Of a stretch of 44,679 nt of DNA, positions 15,953-24,229 are shown piece after piece; position 1 is the stretch's first letter; every line of letters starts with the position of its first letter. A program made the position numbers and the translations under genes. Location of the stretch: NCBI RefSeq assembly GCF_016583575.1, contig NZ_NRRG01000047.1, positions 1 through 44,679 on the forward strand, given 5' to 3'. The notes beneath the pieces were generated by a model. It did not search any database, was not told the DNA's origin, and was given only the letters and a program-made list of their open reading frames with translations. This stretch comes from Thiocystis violacea (GTDB taxonomy: Bacteria > Pseudomonadota > Gammaproteobacteria > Chromatiales > Chromatiaceae).

Positions 15953-17476
15953 GTAACTATTCAGGTACCCCAACGCCTATGCCAGTCGAGGCATCGGCGG
16001 TTGGCCTTGGAAAGTGAGCACGAGGGCTTGATGGATGTCGACGGACTGCTTGCGTAGCGTGGAGAGATAAGAACGGACGATCGCGAATTCCTCCGCGCCC
16101 GCCACGGAGCGGAAACCGCCGGAGACCTTCTGCTTAAGTTTGGGCATGCGCAGGTCGCGCTCGGCCAAGTTGTTATCGAAGGGTACGCGCAAGTCCGTGA
16201 TAAAACGCAGTACTTCGTTGCGGTGGGTGCGCAGGCGTTCGATCAGGTTGTAGGCGGGTGTCTGTTTGACGCGTCGTCGACTGCCTGGTGGCGGACGGCG
16301 TTGGGGATGAAAGCAGGCCGCGTCGGCAAGGATGCCGTCATAGCGGCGGAAAAACTCGGCGACCACGGGATCAGGCAGGGCCGCGAGCCCTGCGGTACGC
16401 GCGGCGCGGGTCGCGTCATTGGCGTCGCACAGCAGCGTGATCAAGCGTTTGGGCCAGGAGAGGACAGGGTCGGCTTCGGACAGGGCGATCAACTCCCGCA
16501 GATGGTGCGCATTGCAGAAGGCATGCTGGGCGGGGGTGGTCAGATACGCCCGCCAGTGGTCATGGACCAGGATGCCGCGAAAACCGCTCAGGAGTCCGAT
16601 GGCGGTCAACGCCGCGGCCCCGCGCTTGGCCTGGACGGCATAAAACGTCAAGCAGGTAGTGCACAGCACATGCAGCCAACGCAAGGCGCCGACCACCCGC
16701 AATCCCGTTTCATCGGCATGGGCCACGGCACTAGGCACCACGGCCTGACCGATCGCCGCCACCGGCGCGGCCAGGCGCGTGGCCGCCTCACGGCCCCAGG
16801 TGACGAGCGTCGCGGGCGACACCAGCAGGCCCACCAAGAGGCTCAGCAACTCAGCGGCGCGTTGATAAGGCAGATGCTGATAGTGGGTCAGGTACACCCC
16901 GAACGCCGACAGACCCGCTCCATAGCGGACCGGCGCGGTGACCTGCGGCGGAAAGGGGCTGCGATGGACCTGACCACAGGCACAGACACCGCCCACCGTC
17001 CGATACTCGGTGACGTCGCGGCGCACCACCAAGTCGATGACTTGACGGCGCTCGGGCAACACCTCGGCGGCGATCTCGGCCCGGTCACGTCCACAGCTGC
17101 AGGCGCCCTCCAACGGCACGATGACCGTCTGCTCCGGATGGTCGACGAGCGCACGGGTGGCGCCCGGATGGCCCTTTTGTCCACCCGGTGGCTTGCCACT
17201 GCGCTGGCGTCGCGATCGGGGTGGGGGCTTTTTAAAAGGCGGGTCGGAAGACGGTGGTTTGCTGGAGTTATGGCTGTCTTTGGCCAAGCGCGCTTCCAAC
17301 GCCTGAATGCGTTCCAGCAACTGCGCAATCTGTCTCGCCTGCTCGGCGTTCTCCGCACGCAAACGCACAACCTCGGCCTCAAGGCTCTCGGGGATCGTGG
17401 ATGCCGTGGCGAACTCAGACATGAGGTGAACTTAACGGCCACGCTGATGGCTTGGCAAGTGCTCCTGAATAGTTAC
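15953..17476 (-). mobile_element. Complete IS66-family insertion sequence (ISBst12-like, 1524 bp)
   Basis: The element has perfect 13-bp terminal inverted repeats, GTAACTATTCAGG at 15953-15965 and its complement at 17464-17476, beginning GTAA as in IS66 elements. It is flanked by the direct repeat CACAAACC. It holds a single long transposase gene without the tnpA and tnpB helpers of classical IS66, which is the ISBst12 subgroup layout. The ends and gene are intact, so the insertion looks recent and possibly still mobile. It sits in codon 7/8 of the HigA-like gene, in the opposite orientation to the host operon. Confidence 0.95.
15977..17422 (-). CDS. tnpC: IS66-family transposase
   Basis: The 481-residue protein is a full-length TnpC. 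An N-terminal leucine-zipper-like coil (about 10-48) is followed by HNSSKPPSSDPPFKK, a zinc-finger region (ACSCGRD and CACGQVH), and the DDE catalytic core: AHADETGLRV, VHDHWRAY with the HHLREL block, and FDNNLAERDLRMPK. The C-terminal GGFRSVAGAEEFAIVRSYLST is also canonical. All catalytic residues appear present. It occupies almost the whole element, leaving about 54 bases at one end and 24 at the other. Transcription runs against the restriction operon. Confidence 0.96.
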   Translation of the reverse strand: MSEFATASTIPESLEAEVVRLRAENAEQARQIAQLLERIQALEARLAKDSHNSSKPPSSDPPFKKPPPRSRRQRSGKPPGGQKGHPGATRALVDHPEQTVIVPLEGACSCGRDRAEIAAEVLPERRQVIDLVVRRDVTEYRTVGGVCACGQVHRSPFPPQVTAPVRYGAGLSAFGVYLTHYQHLPYQRAAELLSLLVGLLVSPATLVTWGREAATRLAAPVAAIGQAVVPSAVAHADETGLRVVGALRWLHVLCTTCLTFYAVQAKRGAAALTAIGLLSGFRGILVHDHWRAYLTTPAQHAFCNAHHLRELIALSEADPVLSWPKRLITLLCDANDATRAARTAGLAALPDPVVAEFFRRYDGILADAACFHPQRRPPPGSRRRVKQTPAYNLIERLRTHRNEVLRFITDLRVPFDNNLAERDLRMPKLKQKVSGGFRSVAGAEEFAIVRSYLSTLRKQSVDIHQALVLTFQGQPPMPRLA

Positions 17477-17484
17477 CACAAACC
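17477..17484. repeat. Right 8-bp target duplication of the IS66 element
   Basis: CACAAACC repeats the 8 bases at 15945-15952. Joining 15952 to 17485 recreates the uninterrupted antitoxin frame. Confidence 0.95.
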
Positions 17485-17728
17485 TTCACGCCGAATTGGG
17501 TTTCACCGCCCGGCGAGACCATTGCCGATCTCTTGGATGATCGGCAATGGACCCTCGCTGAACTGGCCGAGCGGACCGGCTTCACCGTTCAGCAAGTCAA
17601 CGAACTGATCACGGGCCGCACCCCGATCACCGTCGAGACTGCCGCTGGCCTGGATCGCGTCCTCGGTGGCACGGTCGAATTCTGGCTCGCCCGAGAGGCT
17701 CGGTATCGCGCCGCGTTGGTGCGCCCGG

Positions 17729-17845
17729 ATGACCCAAGCCGCTTACGGGGATGCGTTCAGTATGCTGGCCCGCCGTTATCCACTCAGGATCTCTGCGCGC
17801 CGGTTGACGACCCTGACAATTGATACCTCGACGGAGCAACAGTGA
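17729..17845 (+). CDS. Possible 38-residue overlapping frame coupled to hsdS
   Basis: This short frame overlaps the 3' end of the HigA-like gene in another phase and encodes MTQAAYGDAFSMLARRYPLR and 18 further residues. Its TGA overlaps the hsdS start (TGATG, 17843-17847), an arrangement typical of translational coupling. It could be a true small gene, or the original C-terminus of the antitoxin gene reached through another frameshift near 17725. No family is recognised. Confidence 0.25.
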   Translation: MTQAAYGDAFSMLARRYPLRISARRLTTLTIDTSTEQQ

Positions 17846-19023
17846 TGAAACCAGGATGGCAACGCTGGCGGTTCGAGCAGATGGCGCAGAGCATCAACGA
17901 GCGTGTCGACGATCCGAGTCAGGCGGGGGTTGAGTATTACGTCGGACTCGAACACCTGGATTCGGACAGTCTGAAGATCCGCCGTTGGGGCGTGCCGGAC
18001 GACGTGAGCGCCACCAAGCTGCTGTTCGAGCCCGGCGACATCATCTTCGGTCGCCGTCGCGCCTATCAGCGCAAGCTCGGCGTGGCGGAGTTTCGCGGGA
18101 TCGCCTCGGCGCATTCGCTCGTGCTGCGCGCCAAGCCCGCCGTGGTCCTGCCCGAGTTCCTGCCCTTCTTCATGCAGTCGGATCTGTTCATGGAACGCGC
18201 CCAGCGCATTTCGGTGGGGTCACTGTCGCCGACCATCAACTGGAAGACGCTCGCGAAGGAAGAGTTCGCGTTGCCGCCGTTGGAGGAGCAGCGACAATTT
18301 GCGAATCTACTACACGCTGCATCGAATACTCAGCACGAGATATCCATGCTCATGGAAGAACAGCAGACGCTTTATCAATCAGCAGTGGACGCGCTGGTTG
18401 AAAGATTGATACCTAATGCAAGAGAACTCTATCGATATGGGGCATCGGGAAGTCGAGGAGTTATTACATTGGGAGAGTTTGCAGTAGTCACTGATTGCAG
18501 ACACCAGACGCCGATTTTTTCAGACGAAGGAATACCTATAGTTTCGCCTGGCGATCTTGGCTGGGGAGAATTAAATCTAGCTGGCTGCAAATCAATCTCG
18601 CCTAATTCATTTGAATCTTTTATGAGCCACATCAATATGCGCTCCGGAGATTTTGTTATAGGTCGCAATCAGTGTGTTGGCATTGTTTCGTATGTCGCAA
18701 ATCAGAAGATTTTTGCTATTGGGCAAGATACGGTTCATGTGAGAGCACGCCAATCTCCATGGAAATTCATGTACTTGATGTTCCGCTCAACCTTTGTCCA
18801 AAGGCAGATCACGCGAGTCTCGATGGGAACGACTTTCAAGAGAATCAACCTGGGAGACATACGGCAGCTTATGTTCCCCGTTCCAGACCAGCAGAGCGAA
18901 ATTGAATCCGAGCTGATTTTTGACGGGATGGAAGCAGTCAATAAAGCCCTAAAATCGCGCTATGCCGCAGTGATCTCTTTACCGAAAGCCATTTCGATGA
19001 CGGTGCTAGGCGATAACCTATGA
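17845..19023 (+). CDS. hsdS: Type I restriction-modification specificity subunit S
   Basis: The 392-residue protein has two target-recognition domains, each recognising half of a bipartite site. The first (1-145) ends SPTINWKTLAKEEFALPPLEEQRQF, and the conserved helix follows. The second (about 205-365) ends GTTFKRINLGDIRQLMFPVPDQQSE. ATG 17845 follows GGAG at 8 bases. GC content falls clearly from about 18290 onward, so the spacer helix and second domain look recombined from a lower-GC source, a normal way for HsdS to change specificity. It would pair with one or both HsdM proteins. It looks intact. Confidence 0.9.
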   Translation: MKPGWQRWRFEQMAQSINERVDDPSQAGVEYYVGLEHLDSDSLKIRRWGVPDDVSATKLLFEPGDIIFGRRRAYQRKLGVAEFRGIASAHSLVLRAKPAVVLPEFLPFFMQSDLFMERAQRISVGSLSPTINWKTLAKEEFALPPLEEQRQFANLLHAASNTQHEISMLMEEQQTLYQSAVDALVERLIPNARELYRYGASGSRGVITLGEFAVVTDCRHQTPIFSDEGIPIVSPGDLGWGELNLAGCKSISPNSFESFMSHINMRSGDFVIGRNQCVGIVSYVANQKIFAIGQDTVHVRARQSPWKFMYLMFRSTFVQRQITRVSMGTTFKRINLGDIRQLMFPVPDQQSEIESELIFDGMEAVNKALKSRYAAVISLPKAISMTVLGDNL

Positions 19024-19045
19024 CCTTCACCGAATCCAACAGTGC

Positions 19046-19152
19046 GTAGGTCGGGTTAGGCGCGCATGGCACGGTGTTTTTTCGCTGCTCGAAGCTCGAT
19101 ACGCGCAGTCACCCGCCGTGGTGTCGGGTGACGCTGCGCTAACCCGACCTAC
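19046..19152. repeat. Inverted repeat element with GTAGGTCGGGTTAG ends
   Basis: GTAGGTCGGGTTAG at the left (19046-19059) is matched by its exact complement at 19139-19152, and the next bases nearly extend the match (GGCGC against GCGC). The 107-bp unit resembles the widespread GTAGGTCGGGTTAG palindromic elements of proteobacterial intergenic regions and is probably non-autonomous. It separates hsdS from the small genes that follow. Confidence 0.8.
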
Positions 19153-19184
19153 GACACTGCTCATCGTGTCAACAAGAGGCCGAA

Positions 19185-19412
19185 ATGATCAACGAACTGG
19201 ATTCCATTGTCCTGACGACCAATCTTCCCGAATACGGATTGACGGCGGGCGATCTTGGAACGGTCGTGATGATTCACGCGGGCGGCGCAGGCTTCGAGGT
19301 CGAATTCGTTACCCTGGATGGAGAAACCTTGGCGGTGGTCAGTCTCTCGGCGGCGCAAGTCAGGCCGGTCGCGCGCCATGAAATCGCGCATGCTCGCGCG
19401 ATTGCCGCTTAA
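19185..19412 (+). CDS. DUF4926 domain protein
   Basis: The 75-residue protein begins MINELDSIVLTTNLPEYGL and shows the compact SH3-like DUF4926 pattern: LxAGDLGTVVMIHAGG..FEVEFVTLDGETLAVVSL..AQVRPV. Members are small, of unknown function, and often sit beside putative toxin or accessory genes in variable regions. It starts 32 bases after the inverted-repeat element and ends 46 bases before the DUF2283 gene on the same strand. Confidence 0.85.
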   Translation: MINELDSIVLTTNLPEYGLTAGDLGTVVMIHAGGAGFEVEFVTLDGETLAVVSLSAAQVRPVARHEIAHARAIAA

Positions 19413-19458
19413 CCGGGGCGAAGGACGATTCATCCATAACAACTTAGGAGCGCGACGG

Positions 19459-19653
19459 ATGAAGACCATCTATCACCCCGATGACGACATCCTGGAAATC
19501 CACATCAGCGACAAGCCGGTCAGCCGCGAGGTCTCGCATGGCTGGAATCTGATCATCAGCTACGCGGAAGACGGCAGCGTCGTGGAGGTCGTGTTGCTGG
19601 AAGCGCGCGAGCAGGGACTTTATCCGATCGTCATGGATCAGAAAGCCGCTTGA
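19459..19653 (+). CDS. DUF2283 domain protein
   Basis: The 64-residue product starts at ATG 19459 behind AGGAGCGACGG. It matches DUF2283: YHPDDDILEIHISDKPVSREVSHGWNLIISY followed by DGSVVEVVLLEA. The family is small, acidic and of unknown function, and often appears next to a DUF4258 or HigB-type partner, which is not seen here. The pairing with DUF4926 upstream is noted but no shared role is known. Confidence 0.88.
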   Translation: MKTIYHPDDDILEIHISDKPVSREVSHGWNLIISYAEDGSVVEVVLLEAREQGLYPIVMDQKAA

Positions 19654-19734
19654 TGATGAGGGCATGCACCGATTGTCGCTCAATGAAGCGACGATTGGAT
19701 TCACGATCCGTATGGACGACTCGGACACAGAGAA

Positions 19735-20224
<490 letters not shown>

Positions 20225-20302
20225 CGTTTGAGCAAAATCCCTGGGGGCTCGATCTCGGGGCACAGTCACGACGATTATAGAGCACTCCACGGGAGGTAAG
20301 GC

Positions 20303-23300
20303 ATGCCCTTCACCGAAGCCAACACCGTCGAAGCCTATCTGCATGATCTGCTCGCCAGCCCCTTCGGTCGGCATGCCGTCCGCGATGCCGCCAGCTATGG
20401 ACGCGGGCGGCTCGGCGTGGGCTGGCAACCCCTGACGCCGACCGAGATCCCCCGCCAGCCGCAAGAGGTCTTCGTCGAGTCCTTCGTCCGCGCGGCCCTG
20501 ATCCGGCTCAACCCCGCGATCGCCGCCCAACCCGAGCGGGCCGACGAGGTGCTCTACAAGCTGCGCGCCATCGTGCTTTCGGTGCGCGGCGATGGGCTGG
20601 TGAAGGCCAACGAGGAGTTCACCGCCTGGCTGCGCGGGGAACGTTCGATGCCCTTCGGGCCGAATCACGCGCATGTGACGGTCCGCCTGATCGACTTCGA
20701 GGATCTGGACCGGAACCAATACGTCGTCACCACCCAATACGTCTTTCGCGCCGGGCCGGCCGAGCGCCGCGCCGACCTGGTGCTGTTGATCAACGGCTTG
20801 CCGCTGATCCTGATCGAGGCCAAGACCCCGGTGCGCCCGGCGGTGAGCTGGGTCGACGCGGCACTCCAGATCCATGAGAACTATGAGCAATTCGTCCCGG
20901 AGCTGTTCGCCTGCAACGTCTTCAGCGTGGCCACCGAGGGCAAGGAACTGCGTTTCGGCTCGATCCGGATGCCGGCGAATCTGTGGGGACCGTGGCGGAT
21001 GGACGAGGACGCCGCGCCGCAAGCGTTGAGCGAGCTGCAACGCGCGGTCGCGGGTCTGCTGAACCCGGCCACGGTGCTCGACATCCTCGCCAACTTCACC
21101 CTGTTCGCCACCGACCAGAAAAAAGCGCCGGTTGAAGATCGTCTGCCGCTTTCAGCAATACGAGGGCGCCAACCGGATCGTGGCGCGGGTGGTCGCCGGC
21201 TACCCTAAGAAGAGCCTGATCTGGCATTTTCAGGGCTCCGGCAAGTCGCTGCTGATGGTGTTCGCCGCGCAGAAGCTGCGCCTGCATCCGGCCCTCAAGA
21301 ACCCCACGGTGCTGATCGTAGTCGACCGGCTTGATCTGGATACGCAGATCAGCGCGACCTTCCATGCCTCCGACATCCCGAACTTGGTCAAGGCCGAGAC
21401 CCGCGCCGAGCTGAAACAACTGCTGCGCCAGGACACGCGCAAGATCATCATCACCACCATCTTCCGCTTCGGCGAGGATACCCCCAGGCAGCGCGTCCAC
21501 CGGCGGCTCAACGCCGCGAAGCGCGACGCCCGCGCCAAGCGGGGCGAGTCGGCCCAGCACCACCTCGATCAGGCCTGGACCCTTGCGCGCACCCTGGACC
21601 CGGCCGACGCCGAGCCGATCATCGAGCACATCGCCAAGCTGGCCGAACGGCTCCAGCTCAAGGCGCCCGACGCCACACGCCCGCCGCCGATGGCAGCGAC
21701 CGCGCAGGACGTGGACGACACCTCGCCGGTCCTCAACGACCGCCACAACATCATTGCCCTAGTCGACGAGGCTCACCGTACCCAGGAGGGCGATCTGGGA
21801 ATGCTGATGCGTCTGTCGCTGCCCAATGCCTTTCTGTTCGGGCTCACCGGCACGCCGATCAACAAACGTGACCGCAATACCTTCTACGCCTTCGGTGCCG
21901 AGGAGGACGAGCACGGCTATCTGAGCCGTTATGGTTTCGATGAGTCCATCCGCGACGGCGCCACGCTGCCGCTGCACTTCGAGCCGCGACAGGTCGACCT
22001 GCACATCGACAAGGACGCCATTGATGCGGCCTATGCCAAGCTGACCGGCAACCTGTCCGATCTCGACCGCGACGCGCTCGCCAAGATGGCGTCCAAGCTG
22101 GCGGTGCTGATCAAGGCACCCAGGCGCATTGAGGCCATCTGCGCGGATATCGCCAAGCATTTTCAGGGCAAGGTCGAGCCGAACGGTTTCAAGGGCCTGG
22201 TGGTCACCTTCGATCAGGACTGTTGCCTGCTCTACAAGGACGCGCTGGACCGGCATTTCCCGACCGAGACCAGCGAGATCGTGATCTCGGTTGCCGGCAA
22301 GGACAAGGACGACGCGCAGTACAAGCCTTACAAGCGCGACCGCGACGCCGAAGAGGCGCTGCTCGACCGCTACCGCGATCCCAAGGATCCGCTCAAGCTG
22401 CTGATCGTCACCGCCAAGCTGCTGACCGGCTTCGACGCGCCCATCCTGCAGGCGATGTATCTGGATAAACCGCTGCGCGATCACACCCTGTTGCAGGCCA
22501 TCACCCGCACCAACCGGACCTATGGCGGCACCAAGAGTCACGGCTTGATCGTCGATTATCTGGGCGTCTTCGACAACGTGGATCAGGCGCTGGCGTTCGA
22601 TGACCAGGGCGTGAAAAAGGTCGTGACCAACATCGCCGCGCTCAAGGATCAGCTCCCCGGTGCGCTGCAACAGTGTCTGGCCTACTTCGCCAGGGTGGAT
22701 CGCACGGTCGGCGGCTACGAGGGGCTGATCGCCGCTCAGGAGTGCCTGCCCAACAATGCCACCCGCGACGCCTTCGCGGCCGACTACAGCGTGGTGGGCC
22801 GGCTCTGGGAAGCGCTCTCGCCCGATCCCCTGCTCGATGCCGACCGTGAGGACTACCGCTGGCTGTCGCAGGTCTACGAATCGGTCAAACCCTCGACTGG
22901 ACAGGGGGCGCTGCTGTGGCATGTGCTCGGCGCCAAGACCATCGCGCTGATCCACGAGAACGTCAAGGTTGGGACGATTCACGATGACCTCGATCAGGTG
23001 GTGTTCGACGCCGAGGTGATCGAGGCGATCCTCGATGCGCCGGATCAGCAGAAGAAAGCCAAGGAAATCGAGATCAAGGTTGCCGCGCGGCTGCGCAAGC
23101 ATCTGGGTAATCCGCGCTTCAAACGCCTGTCCGAGCGGCTGGAAAAACTCAAGGAACGTCACGAAACCGGACAACTCCACAGCATCGCCTTCCTCAAGGA
23201 ACTGCTCGAACTGGCGCGCGAGCTGGTCGAAGCCGAGAAAGACACCCCGCCCGAGGAAGACGAGGACCGCGGCAAGGCGGCACTCACCGAACTGTTTCAG

Positions 23301-23516
23301 GAGGCCCGCAATCCCGGAACCCCGGTGGTGGTCGAGCGCGTGGTCAACGACATCGACGAGATCGTGCGCGTGGTGCGTTTCCCCGGCTGGCAGCAGACGA
23401 GCGCCGGCGAGCGCGAGGTGAAGAAGGCGCTACGCGGGGCGCTGTTCAAGTACAAGCTGCATAGCGATGCGGAACTGTTCGAGACGGCTTATGGCTATAT
23501 TCGGCAGTATTACTGA
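20303..23516 (+). pseudogene. hsdR: Type I restriction enzyme subunit R, one-base frameshift in an A6 run
   Basis: HsdR is the ATP-driven translocase and nuclease of the complex. ATG 20303 has an excellent GGGAGGTAAGG leader. The first frame (to 21208) holds the nuclease domain: ADLVLLINGLPLILIEAKTP with D158, E172 and K174. The rest continues in the next frame from about 21117 to 23516 with Walker A (HFQGSGKSLLM), VDEAHRTQEGD, GLTGTPIN and QAITRTNR helicase motifs. Removing one A from the A6 tract at 21119-21124 gives an intact protein of 1070 residues, a normal HsdR length. As read, the product is truncated after the nuclease domain. The run of A makes sequencing error, slippage or phase variation all possible. 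The TTG at 21132 could start an isolated motor fragment. Confidence 0.92.
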
Positions 23517-23808
23517 GGCACCCATCGCCCGAAGTCGCGTGCGGAAGCCGGGTGCCACCGGGCCGGATTCGCGCGCCGATGGTTGGCCGGGCCGCGAGGA
23601 ATAAACCCGTGGAATGCTGAACGGCGCACGCCTGCGGGTCGATGTGGATCCGCTGGCGCGGGGAAGGTGAATAGCGGATGCCGTGACACGGCGTCGGAGC
23701 TAATAAGGAGAGCCGCCCCCGGCCCGTCCTTGGCCTCGGCGGTCATCATGGAGTTGCCCGAGGGTGCCGCGCCGCCTTCGCTTTCTGGCGAGATTGGCGC
23801 GATATCGG

Positions 23809-23913
23809 TCAGCCGCCCTTCTTGCCCTTGGGTATCGGGGCCTTCCCCTTCTGGAATGGCGTCGGTCCCTTGGGCGCGTTCAACGGGGGTCTGGGCATTG
23901 GTGTCTTGGCCAT
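23809..23913 (-). CDS. Small basic Pro/Lys-rich protein
   Basis: This 34-residue frame starts at ATG 23913 with AGGAA upstream at a suitable distance. The product, MAKTPMPRPPLNAPKGPTPF followed by QKGKAPIPKGKKGG, is very basic, with no hydrophobic segment and alternating Pro/Lys motifs. I believe similar short proteins occur in related bacteria, but cannot name a family. The surrounding 700 bases hold no other gene I can support, which makes the clear start site more notable. Confidence 0.4.
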   Translation of the reverse strand: MAKTPMPRPPLNAPKGPTPFQKGKAPIPKGKKGG

Positions 23914-24229
23914 TCTTAAGTTCCTCGGTTTGGATTGGCGACCAAAGGCCATTGAGTCGGGATCGCGGAAGCCTGGAGACGGGCCATGCGCCGTGACATC
24001 CCTGGGTAAAGCATGGACCACGCAAGGCTCCGCGCCGTCGAGAGAATGATACACCTTCCCAGGATCGACCTGGCCTCGGGGCGATCCGTCGAACGCGGAT
24101 GGGCGGCGAAATCCCAACGACCCGATGAGATCCGATCCACCAGCCCGCCCTAGGCATCATCCCTCGGTCTGCCCGGAAGGGGCGGATGCCGATCCAGGCC
24201 AGAGTGCGCCCTGAATCCGTCGATCAGTC
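23914..24229. other. Intergenic region upstream of the small gene
   Basis: I see no additional gene. The stretch separates the small basic gene from the end of the octahaem cytochrome gene on the same strand. The part from 23517 to 23808 likewise holds only unsupported open frames. Confidence 0.4.

Larger units (their letters stand above)
15932..17823 (+). pseudogene. HigA-like XRE antitoxin gene interrupted by an IS66-family element
   Basis: The 5' part (15932-15952) encodes MTEPAQT and the 3' part (17485-17823) continues with FTPNWVSPPGETIADLLDDR. When the IS (15953-17476) and one 8-bp duplication are removed, the frame joins exactly to a 119-residue protein. It contains a helix-turn-helix (LAELAERTGFTVQQVNELITG) followed by ITVETAAGLDRVLGGTVEFWL, which is the HigA/VapI antitoxin pattern. 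Residues after YRAALVR do not fit, and relatives can be much longer, so the C-terminus may be truncated as well. No adjacent HigB toxin is visible. Its position between hsdM and hsdS with overlapping ends suggests it once regulated, or was carried by, the restriction operon. Confidence 0.88.

Noticed and set aside
16223-17608. A 461-codon plus-strand frame within the IS
   Set aside because: It is opposite the IS66 transposase, which carries all family motifs.
21119-21124. Programmed -1 ribosomal frameshifting in hsdR
   Set aside because: A -1 shift at this A6 run meets a TGA within four codons; the required shift is +1 (or loss of one A), so a dnaX-type slip site does not explain it.
21759-23180. 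A 473-codon minus-strand frame
   Set aside because: It is a shadow of the HsdR motor domain.
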